Made by a program: the position numbers and the translations under genes. Shown here piece after piece: positions 1-4,288 of a stretch of 5,752 bases of DNA (the first letter of the stretch is position 1; every line of letters begins with the position of its first letter). This stretch comes from Oscillospiraceae bacterium (lineage in GTDB: Bacteria; Bacillota; Clostridia; Oscillospirales; Acutalibacteraceae): NCBI GenBank assembly GCA_021640185.1, contig JAJXDX010000151.1, positions 1 through 5,752 on the forward strand. The letters are read 5' to 3'. The notes beneath the pieces were generated by a model. It worked only from the letters and a program-made list of their open reading frames with translations, was not told the origin of the DNA and ran no database searches.

Positions 1-6
1 GCGCCG

Positions 7-39
7 GGAGATCGGTGCGGCACAGCCGCATCGAGATCC
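7..39. repeat. imperfect inverted repeat (hairpin) at left edge
   Basis: Positions 7-21 and 25-39 form a 15-bp inverted repeat around a 3-nt ACA loop. The inner half (GGTGCGGC / GCCGCATC) is nearly perfect, with one G-T wobble on the plus strand. Two tandem mismatches (G-A and A-G on the plus strand) interrupt the outer part. No T-run follows on the plus strand, so it is not a classical terminator in that direction. It lies just downstream of the class V aminotransferase stop codon on the minus strand. It could be a 3' UTR structure of that operon or the start of a leftward transcript. What lies to the left is not visible. Confidence 0.4.
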
Positions 40-49
40 GCATACTGAC

Positions 50-77
50 ATTATAACATATTTTCCGTTTCATGCAA
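50..77 (-). promoter_or_regulatory. possible leftward promoter
   Basis: On the minus strand there is a perfect TATAAT (positions 55 to 50) preceded, with a 16-nt spacer, by TTGCAT (77 to 72). It overlaps the last codons of the class V aminotransferase gene and would start transcription near position 43, reading out of the window. The -10 is consensus but the -35 matches only in TTG. An AT-rich gene end could produce this by chance. Confidence 0.3.
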
Positions 78-1253
78 CGGTTTTTGCGCGATCTGGCGAA
101 AAAGTTTACCGATCAGCGCCGCTTCCTTTTCGGTAGAAAAGACGGAAGGCGACAGACGCACCGTGCCCTCAGGCAGCGTCCCGAACCGGCGGTGCGCCAG
201 CGGCGCGCACTGCAACCCGGCACGCACGGCGACCCCGGCATGATCCAAGAGCTGTGCCGCCCGCTCGCACGGAACGCCGTCCACGTTCGCCGACAAGACG
301 GGCGCGGACCGCCCGGCCACCGGACGCGGCGTATACAGCCGCACACCGGGGATCCTGCTGAGTTCGTCGTAAACGAGGCAGAGCAGCCGCAGTTCGTGTG
401 CATAGATGTTCTCGCGCCCGCGGGCGCGCAAAAACCGCAGCCCGGCCAGCATACCGCAGATACCGGGCGTGTTCACCGTGCCGGATTCCAACCGATCCGG
501 CAGCTCGCCCGGCTGCTCCGGGCGCAGCGAAAGGCTGCCCGTGCCGCCGCGCAGCAGCGGCGCGACGCGCTCGCGCTCCCGGCACAGCAGCAGCCCCGTC
601 CCCATCGGCGCATACAGCCCCTTGTGCCCCGCGACACAGAGGTAGTCGATCCCGTCCGCGGCCATGTCGATCGGCAGCACCCCGGCCGTCTGGGCGGCAT
701 CGACGCAAAACAGCAGCCCGTGCTCGTGCGCAAGCGCACCTAGCCGCCGGATCGGCATGGTCACGCCGAAGGCGTTCGACGCATGGGTGCATACGATCAG
801 CCGCGTATCCGGCCGGATCTTGCGGCGAAAGTTCTCGACGGTCTCGTCCTCGTCCGGCGACCATGCGGCGATGTCGTAGCGCGGCCGCATGGGCGACAGC
901 GCATGCAGCGGGCGCAGGACGGAATTGTGCTCGAGATCGGAGATCAGCACGCGCCCGCCGTCGGCGGCCACGCCGTGCAGCACGGTGTTGAGCGCCATGG
1001 TGCAGTTGAGCGTGAACACGACCCCGGAAGGGTCCTCCAGCCCGAAAAATGCCGCCGCCTCCTCGCGGCAGCTATAGACCGCCTCGGCGGCGGCAAGGCT
1101 CATGCGGTGGCCGCCGCGGCCGGGGTTCGCCCCATAGCGCACGAGCGCGTCGCCCACGGCGGCGCGCACCGCAGGCGGCTTCGGATATGTCGTCGCCGCA
1201 TTGTCCCAATAAACGATCGGCTGCTGCGTCTGTCTGGCGCGCGTGTTCCTCAT
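51..1253 (-). CDS. class V aminotransferase-fold PLP enzyme, cysteine desulfurase-like
   Basis: This 400-aa cytoplasmic PLP enzyme belongs to the cysteine desulfurase/selenocysteine lyase superfamily. It resembles the short-N-terminus subfamily modelled as am_tr_V_EGA, whose physiological role is not firmly known. The N-terminus carries the family's YWDNAATTYPKPP opening (about residue 15). The LEHNS histidine is near residue 109 and the VDAAQ aspartate, which should contact the PLP pyridine nitrogen, near 185. The Schiff-base lysine is K211 in AGHKGLYAPMGTG. A cysteine, C349, sits in RAGLQCAPLAHR, where desulfurases carry their persulfide-forming residue. All catalytic parts are therefore present, and cysteine (or selenocysteine) desulfuration is the expected reaction. 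The ATG at 1253 is chosen because AGGGGAGGG lies 6 nt upstream. A GTG at 1274 would overlap the upstream stop but lacks that site. It is co-directional with, and 17 nt after, the DUF3343 gene, a likely acceptor partner. No Fe-S scaffold gene is visible, so an IscS/SufS housekeeping role is not supported. Confidence 0.9.
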   Translation of the reverse strand: MRNTRARQTQQPIVYWDNAATTYPKPPAVRAAVGDALVRYGANPGRGGHRMSLAAAEAVYSCREEAAAFFGLEDPSGVVFTLNCTMALNTVLHGVAADGGRVLISDLEHNSVLRPLHALSPMRPRYDIAAWSPDEDETVENFRRKIRPDTRLIVCTHASNAFGVTMPIRRLGALAHEHGLLFCVDAAQTAGVLPIDMAADGIDYLCVAGHKGLYAPMGTGLLLCRERERVAPLLRGGTGSLSLRPEQPGELPDRLESGTVNTPGICGMLAGLRFLRARGRENIYAHELRLLCLVYDELSRIPGVRLYTPRPVAGRSAPVLSANVDGVPCERAAQLLDHAGVAVRAGLQCAPLAHRRFGTLPEGTVRLSPSVFSTEKEAALIGKLFRQIAQKPLHETENML

Positions 1254-1270
1254 CGCGATCCCTCCCCTGT

Positions 1271-1492
1271 TCACAACGCGGTGCTGATGCGCACCACGCG
1301 CACACCGGCATTGACCAAGATCTGCTTGGCCTGTCCCTCTCTCTCGGTCACCAGCAGGCTGTAGCCGCAGCCGTCCCCCTGCGGCGGGTTCGAGGAGCGG
1401 TGGATAAAGGCGCGAAACCCCGCCTTTTCCAGCAATTTCTTGCCGCGCATGGCGTTCGTGATCGAGCCGACGTGAAGATAATGATTAGCCAT
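1271..1492 (-). CDS. DUF3343 family protein (putative Se/S carrier-like)
   Basis: This 73-aa cytoplasmic protein starts MANHYLHVGSITNAMRGKKL and matches the DUF3343 pattern: a beta-strand and helix opening with an S-x-T-x-A-M segment, then a GCG motif. Its only cysteine is C42 in GDGCGYSLLV, the family's conserved position. Pfam describes this domain as a putative Se/S carrier, and it is often encoded beside class V aminotransferases and selenium or sulfur trafficking genes. The following gene here is exactly such an enzyme, so I infer that C42 may accept persulfide or selenide from it. This is not demonstrated by the sequence. The ATG at 1492 is preceded by AGGAGG with a rather long 12-nt spacer. 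An in-frame extension upstream would cross the promoter and binding site and has no family similarity, so the short form is preferred. Its TGA lies just before the binding site of the next gene, which suggests one transcript. Confidence 0.82.
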   Translation of the reverse strand: MANHYLHVGSITNAMRGKKLLEKAGFRAFIHRSSNPPQGDGCGYSLLVTEREGQAKQILVNAGVRVVRISTAL

Positions 1493-1521
1493 ACCGAAGC
1501 GATGCCTCCTCTCCCTTTTGC

Positions 1522-1551
1522 AGTATATGCCGCGAGGCGCCCGGCCGTCAC
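1522..1551 (-). promoter_or_regulatory. probable promoter of the DUF3343/desulfurase operon
   Basis: On the minus strand TATACT (1527 to 1522) is preceded, with an 18-nt spacer, by GTGACG (1551 to 1546), which keeps the TGAC core of the -35. The predicted start is around 1515, only a few bases before the AGGAGG site at 1510-1505, giving a leader of about 22 nt. The spacer is very GC-rich. The position between divergent genes and the short leader support it; the -35 is only moderate. Confidence 0.5.
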
Positions 1552-1625
1552 GCCCGTTTTTCGACAGATCGGCCAAAATGCCGCGAAAAAATCGCCCGCA
1601 GCGGCGGAAAGATCCGGATCTGCTC

Positions 1626-1654
1626 TTGACGAAAGGCGCAAAATCGGTTATCAT
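1626..1654 (+). promoter_or_regulatory. sigma-A-type promoter of the DUF1292 gene
   Basis: TTGACG (1626-1631) and TATCAT (1649-1654) are separated by exactly 17 nt, close to the housekeeping consensus. The start is expected near 1661, giving a leader of about 43 nt before the ATG at 1704. Divergent from the leftward DUF3343 promoter. The 1552-1625 stretch between them holds nothing I can identify. Confidence 0.75.
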
Positions 1655-1703
1655 AGGATCAGAAACGAATGCTGCCGCGCGGCAGCGGCAAGGAGAGAGA
1701 ACG

Positions 1704-2024
1704 ATGGCAAACGAACAGGAATACGGCAACGATATCGTCAGCGTGATCGACGACGAGGGCAACGAGCACCGGTTCGAGATCCTTGATGCGATCGAAACGG
1801 ACGAAAGCAGATATGTCGCGCTGCTGCCGATCTATGACGACGCCGAGCAGGCGGTCGAGGACGACGGCGAGCTGGTGATCCTTGCGGTGGTCGAAGAGAA
1901 CGGCGAGGATCTGCTCGTCCCGATCGAGGACGACGACGAATTCGAGGAGATCGCCGACATCTTCGAGGAGCGTCTGGCCGATCTGTATGAGATCGACGAG
2001 GAAGAAGATCCCTCGCTCAACTGA
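1704..2024 (+). CDS. DUF1292 family protein (YrzB-like), very acidic
   Basis: This 106-aa soluble protein of the Firmicutes DUF1292 family has no assigned biochemical function. The family pattern is clear: a strand with HRFEILDAIE (about 22-31), then SRYVALLPIYDD (35-46), VILAVVEENGEDLLVPIEDDDEF (58-80) and a C-terminal helix with EEIADIFEERLADL (81-94). It is extraordinarily acidic: 40 of 106 residues are Asp or Glu, against three Arg and no Lys, and it contains no Cys. The ATG at 1704 is preceded by AGGAG with 8 nt spacing. An in-frame extension upstream would read through the promoter, so it is rejected. In many Firmicutes this gene sits with ruvX (yrrK) and yrzL after alaS. Here it stands alone behind its own promoter. 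No terminator follows its stop codon, so transcripts probably run on into the structured RNA region to the terminator at 2251-2290. Confidence 0.85.
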   Translation: MANEQEYGNDIVSVIDDEGNEHRFEILDAIETDESRYVALLPIYDDAEQAVEDDGELVILAVVEENGEDLLVPIEDDDEFEEIADIFEERLADLYEIDEEEDPSLN

Positions 2025-2044
2025 ACCCGCGCGCTCCTGCCATG

Positions 2045-2290
2045 TGCGCGGACTGCCGCTTTTTGACCCTACTACAGTTTAAGAACGGGAGCCTATCTCC
2101 GTTTCCGGAGTGCAGACCTCCCCGACCGGCCCCGGGCCGGCGGGAAGAAGGGAGCCGGAAAGAAACGGGCGGCACCCACCTGCGCTTGTTGAAAGTAGCA
2201 GGTCACTTCAGCGGCATTACGGCATGGCGGGAGCGACGAAGGCAGACCCGGCGGCCCGTTCGGTCTTTCGACCGAACGGGCCGCTTTTTT
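2045..2290 (+). ncRNA. putative structured ncRNA (family uncertain; raiA-motif or 6S-like candidate)
   Basis: The nearly 390 nt between flanking genes contain no credible reading frame but are rich in perfect stems. GGGAG 2087-2091 pairs with CTCCC 2118-2122, enclosing CTCCG 2097-2101 / CGGAG 2106-2110 with a TTTC loop. CCGGCC 2126-2131 pairs with GGCCGG 2135-2140. ACCTGC 2178-2183 pairs with GCAGGT 2198-2203 around a 14-nt loop. A long-range closing helix is possible between CTGCC 2053-2057 and GGCAG 2241-2245 (plus TTTG 2062-2065 with CGAA 2237-2240), or alternatively between TGCCGC 2054-2059 and GCGGCA 2211-2216. An intrinsic terminator follows directly. The single-stranded ACTACAGTTTAAGAACGGGA stretch looks like a conserved primary-sequence block. 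My best family guess, from memory only, is the clostridial raiA-motif RNA. 6S RNA is the alternative, but the multi-hairpin layout is unlike its rod. It has no obvious promoter of its own, so it may be processed from the DUF1292 transcript. The 5' end is a guess. Confidence 0.5.
2251..2290 (+). terminator. intrinsic terminator of DUF1292/ncRNA transcript
   Basis: A perfect 15-bp stem (2251-2265 with 2270-2284) encloses a TTTC tetraloop and is followed directly by six T residues (2285-2290). This is a textbook rho-independent terminator. It separates the DUF1292/ncRNA unit from the promoter at 2330. Confidence 0.93.
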
Positions 2291-2329
2291 CGTCTGTGAT
2301 GAAACGGGCGCGGAAAAAGACGAAAAAGC

Positions 2330-2358
2330 TTGACATCCGGCCGACCGATAGGTATCAT
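2330..2358 (+). promoter_or_regulatory. strong promoter of the CDP-alcohol phosphatidyltransferase gene
   Basis: A perfect TTGACA (2330-2335) is followed, after exactly 17 nt, by TATCAT (2353-2358). The start is expected near 2365, giving a leader of about 50 nt. It shares the TATCAT -10 and 17-nt spacing with the DUF1292 promoter and is one of the best promoter matches in the window. Confidence 0.82.
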
Positions 2359-2414
2359 ATTAGACAGCTACCGACAAAAAACGGCGCAGGACGGACGACA
2401 GGAGGAACGACGGC

Positions 2415-2990
2415 ATGGATGACAGGCAGACCCCAAAGCATCGGCTGACGGCGGCGGATGCCATCACGCTGACGCGGATCGTGTGCATCGTCCCGTTGCT
2501 GTTCGTCCGCGTCCCGTCCCCGGCGTTTTTCGTCCTGTACAGTTTGGCGGGCATCACCGACGTGCTCGACGGCACGGTCGCCCGCCTGACGAAAACGGCC
2601 AGCCACTTCGGTGCAAAGTTAGACAGCATCGCCGATCTGCTGTTTTATGCCACGATGTTCTACCGCTTCTTCCCCATCCTGTGGCAGCGGCTGCCTGCCC
2701 TGCTGTGGTACGGCGTGGCATTCGTTCTGCTGGTGCGGACGGCAGCATATCTGACGGCAGCGCTCCGGTTCGGCCGCTTCGCCTCCATCCACACCGTCCC
2801 GAACAAACTCACCGGTGCGGCGGTGTTCTTTCTGCCGTATGTGCTCGCGCTGACGAACGGCATCATCTATGCGTGGATCGTTTGTGCGCTGGGGCTGATC
2901 TCCTCGGCCGAGGAACTGCTGATCCATCTGCTGCAGAGCGAGTACGACCCGCAGGTGCGTTCAGTCCTGCAGTTGTGTAAGCGGAAATGA
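2415..2990 (+). CDS. CDP-alcohol phosphatidyltransferase family protein
   Basis: This 191-aa integral membrane enzyme should transfer a phosphatidyl group from CDP-diacylglycerol to an alcohol acceptor, making a phospholipid headgroup. The family signature is complete: D49-x2-D52-G53-x2-A56-R57-x8-G66-x3-D70-x3-D74, the metal- and CDP-binding site. An N-terminal LTxxRI-like segment (LTAADAITLTRIV, 11-23) and a PNKLTGA segment (129-135) also fit. Hydrophobic stretches lie at about 22-46, 76-90, 97-118, 134-150 and 151-166, consistent with the usual six-helix fold. The length fits PgsA-like members, but the acceptor (glycerol-3-phosphate, serine, inositol or other) cannot be read from the sequence, so no symbol is given. 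The ATG at 2415 has AGGAGG 9 nt upstream and follows its own promoter. It appears monocistronic: a terminator precedes the promoter, and convergent genes follow beyond a long hairpin. Confidence 0.88.
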   Translation: MDDRQTPKHRLTAADAITLTRIVCIVPLLFVRVPSPAFFVLYSLAGITDVLDGTVARLTKTASHFGAKLDSIADLLFYATMFYRFFPILWQRLPALLWYGVAFVLLVRTAAYLTAALRFGRFASIHTVPNKLTGAAVFFLPYVLALTNGIIYAWIVCALGLISSAEELLIHLLQSEYDPQVRSVLQLCKRK

Positions 2991-3033
2991 GCGGCTGCTC
3001 TGCCCGGCGCAGCCACACCGGAGTTCCCCGAAC

Positions 3034-3089
3034 GAGCAACGGCGCGGGCACGGATGAAAACATCCGTGCCCGCGCCGTTCGCTCTTTAT
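3034..3089. terminator. long hairpin between convergent genes, probable bidirectional terminator
   Basis: A perfect 19-bp stem (3038-3056 with 3061-3079) encloses an AAAA loop. Four more pairs (GAGC 3034-3037 with GCTC 3081-3084) extend it across a one-base bulge. On the plus strand it is followed by TTTAT, a weak U-tract. On the minus strand no T-run follows. It sits between the ends of the phosphatidyltransferase (2990) and the mutarotase (3094), where a shared terminator is expected. Confidence 0.65.
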
Positions 3090-3093
3090 CCGA

Positions 3094-3411
3094 TCACTTC
3101 AGATAGAATACTTCCTCCGCCTTGGGCTGCGCGCCGGTGACGGGATCCATCTCCATGACCATGACATCCTTCATGTACTCGTTCCAGCGGTCGACCACCG
3201 GGCTTTCCGCCTGCACGCGGGCGGCGTAGTCCGCGCCCTTCTCGCACTCGTAATACCCGAACAGTTCGTTGCCGACGTTCCAGATCGAATAGTTCACGAT
3301 ACCTGCCTGCTTGAGCACCTCGACCAGCTCCGGCCAGATCTCGTTATGACGGCGGACATACTCTGCTTTCATGCCGTCCTTGACGACGGCTTTCCATGCG
3401 TAACGTTCCAT
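3094..3411 (-). CDS. rhaM: L-rhamnose mutarotase (RhaM family)
   Basis: This 105-aa cytoplasmic enzyme interconverts the alpha and beta anomers of L-rhamnose, supplying the anomer used by rhamnose isomerase. The sequence aligns along its whole length with the E. coli enzyme (about 104 aa). It has EYVRRHNEIWPELVEVLKQAG at residues 17-37, containing Y18 and the catalytic-type H22 at the same numbering. It also has NYSIW (39-43), a DRWNEYM segment (about 75-81) near the second half of the active site, and the characteristic C-terminal EEVFYLK. The ATG at 3411 has AAGGAG 7 nt upstream. A longer in-frame start would enter the upstream gene's end and has no family match. It lies 20 nt downstream of the SGNH hydrolase gene, with no terminator between them, so the two are very likely one operon. 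The usual partners rhaA, rhaB and rhaD are not in the window, so the rest of rhamnose catabolism must be elsewhere. Confidence 0.9.
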   Translation of the reverse strand: MERYAWKAVVKDGMKAEYVRRHNEIWPELVEVLKQAGIVNYSIWNVGNELFGYYECEKGADYAARVQAESPVVDRWNEYMKDVMVMEMDPVTGAQPKAEEVFYLK

Positions 3412-3431
3412 TTTTCTGCTCCTTTCCGTTT

Positions 3432-4091
3432 TTACCGATCGAAGGCGAACCCGCATTGCCGCAAAAACGTGCGCGCCATCAGCGTCGCACCCATCTCATT
3501 CGGGTGCACACGGTCCCACGCGATGCGGCAGGAGTGCATCCCGCTGCCAGTGAAGAAGTCGTTGTACATCTTCTGGAAGTCCACGAAACAGCAGCCGTGC
3601 TTCTCGGCCAGCTTTTTTATGATCTGCCCGTACTCGTCCATGCGGCGGCGCATCAGATCGTCGGCGTTCGGCTCCATGTAGTACGGCGTCAGCAGGAAGA
3701 TGCCCTTGACCTTGTCCTTCACCTTCAGGATCATCTGCTCCACGTTCTGCTCGTATTCCTCGGGCGTGCACGCGATGTCCGGGATCGCCGGGCTGTCGAA
3801 CTGCCGCCACACGTCGTTGATGCCGATGCAGATCGACACCCAATCCGGTGAGAGCGCGACCACGTCGCGGTCGAACCGCGCCAGCAGGTCGCGGCTGGTG
3901 TTGCCGCTGATCCCGGCGTTCGTCACGCGGATATGCAGCTCCGGATACCAAGCCACCAGCATATTCTCGACCATGCGGACATACCCATGCCCCAGCGCAT
4001 CGAACAGCCCCTCGCCGATCGGGCTCTGGCTGCCCATGTCGGTGACGGAGTCACCGGCGAACACGATCCTGTCGCCATCCTGAAAAAGCAT
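3432..4091 (-). CDS. SGNH/GDSL-family hydrolase (probable carbohydrate acetylesterase)
   Basis: This 219-aa protein has all four SGNH blocks. Block I is VFAGDSVTDMG with nucleophile S15. Block II is NAGISGNTSRD with the oxyanion glycine (G60 or G63). Block III is IGINDVW with N92. Block V is WDRVHPNEMG with D193 and H196. It should therefore be an active serine esterase. No signal peptide or membrane segment is seen, so it is cytoplasmic, acting on imported substrates. Size and motif spacing resemble intracellular rhamnogalacturonan acetylesterase-like enzymes. The L-rhamnose mutarotase encoded just downstream supports removal of O-acetyl groups from rhamnose- or pectin-derived oligosaccharides, but this substrate is inferred from context. 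The ATG at 4091 is preceded by AGAGGGA at 6 nt. The upstream in-frame ATG at 4148 lies inside the promoter region and would add a basic tail without family similarity, so it is rejected. Confidence 0.87.
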   Translation of the reverse strand: MLFQDGDRIVFAGDSVTDMGSQSPIGEGLFDALGHGYVRMVENMLVAWYPELHIRVTNAGISGNTSRDLLARFDRDVVALSPDWVSICIGINDVWRQFDSPAIPDIACTPEEYEQNVEQMILKVKDKVKGIFLLTPYYMEPNADDLMRRRMDEYGQIIKKLAEKHGCCFVDFQKMYNDFFTGSGMHSCRIAWDRVHPNEMGATLMARTFLRQCGFAFDR

Positions 4092-4138
4092 TGATGTTCC
4101 CTCTTTCTTTTTCCGCCGCAAAGCGGATCGATGGGCAA

Positions 4139-4167
4139 AGCATAGCACGATCCGGCGGCTTTGTCAA
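4139..4167 (-). promoter_or_regulatory. promoter of the SGNH hydrolase-rhaM operon
   Basis: On the minus strand a perfect TTGACA (4167 to 4162) is followed, after 17 nt, by TATGCT (4144 to 4139). The -10 is preceded by TG at the extended -10 position. The start is expected near 4132, giving a leader of about 40 nt before the ATG at 4091. The -10 lies inside a 14-bp sequence that is repeated, inverted, at the MATE promoter. Confidence 0.75.
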
Positions 4168-4183
4168 TCTGCGATAAGCAGAT
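4167..4183. promoter_or_regulatory. small palindrome at the -35 of the rhaM operon promoter, candidate operator
   Basis: ATCTGC (4167-4172) and GCAGAT (4178-4183) form a perfect 6-bp inverted repeat with a 5-nt centre. It overlaps the first base of the leftward TTGACA and extends upstream of it, the position typical of a regulator site. A further GCAGAT half-site lies at 4239-4244 near the -35 of the MATE promoter. The regulator is not encoded in the window. Confidence 0.4.
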
Positions 4184-4235
4184 ATCGGCACGTGTCGACA
4201 AAAAATGTCCCATTCACCGAAATCGCAAAAGGGCA

Positions 4236-4264
4236 TTGCAGATCTTGTCCGATCGTGCTATGCT
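4236..4264 (+). promoter_or_regulatory. probable promoter of the MATE transporter gene
   Basis: TATGCT (4259-4264) preceded by TGC makes an extended -10. Seventeen nt upstream is TTGCAG (4236-4241), which matches the -35 consensus only in TTG. An extended -10 can compensate for a weak -35. The start would fall near 4271, leaving a very short leader before the ATG at 4289, with the AAGGAG site (4274-4279) close to the transcript start. Confidence 0.55.
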
Positions 4265-4288
4265 GTGGGGCGAAAGGAGCATCGACAG

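Larger units (their letters stand above)
4139..4264. repeat. 14-bp inverted repeat over both divergent -10 elements
   Basis: The sequence GATCGTGCTATGCT occurs on the plus strand at 4251-4264 and exactly on the minus strand at 4152 to 4139. Each copy contains an extended -10 (TGCTATGCT) of one of the two divergent promoters. The flanks outside the 14 bp do not match, so the identity is limited to this element. It could be an operator shared by both promoters or simply a favoured extended -10 with a conserved upstream GATCG. Confidence 0.7.

Noticed and set aside
1..43. Minus-strand ATG at 43 as the start of another gene
   Set aside because: Fourteen codons are open before the edge, but there is no ribosome binding site and the bases form a hairpin. 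There is too little sequence to call.
1254..1274. GTG start at 1274 overlapping the DUF3343 stop codon for the desulfurase-like gene
   Set aside because: The purine-rich binding site lies between this GTG and the ATG at 1253 and is correctly spaced for the ATG.
72..1364. Long plus-strand frames across the class V aminotransferase gene
   Set aside because: Arg/Ala/Pro-rich shadow translations with no family similarity and no ribosome binding sites. The minus-strand frame has full catalytic motifs.
2045..2290. SRP RNA, tmRNA or RNase P RNA for the non-coding region
   Set aside because: The SRP apical GGAAGCAGCC-type motif, the tmRNA tRNA-like ends and the RNase P conserved blocks are not present.
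2042..2448. Plus-strand frames at 2042-2299 and 2110-2448 as small proteins
   Set aside because: Both cross the perfect terminator hairpin or the next promoter, lack ribosome binding sites and have Arg/Pro/Gly-rich translations.
3412..3456. Fifteen-residue N-terminal extension of the rhamnose mutarotase
   Set aside because: It overlaps the end of the esterase gene. The shorter start has a well-placed AAGGAG and gives the family's normal length.
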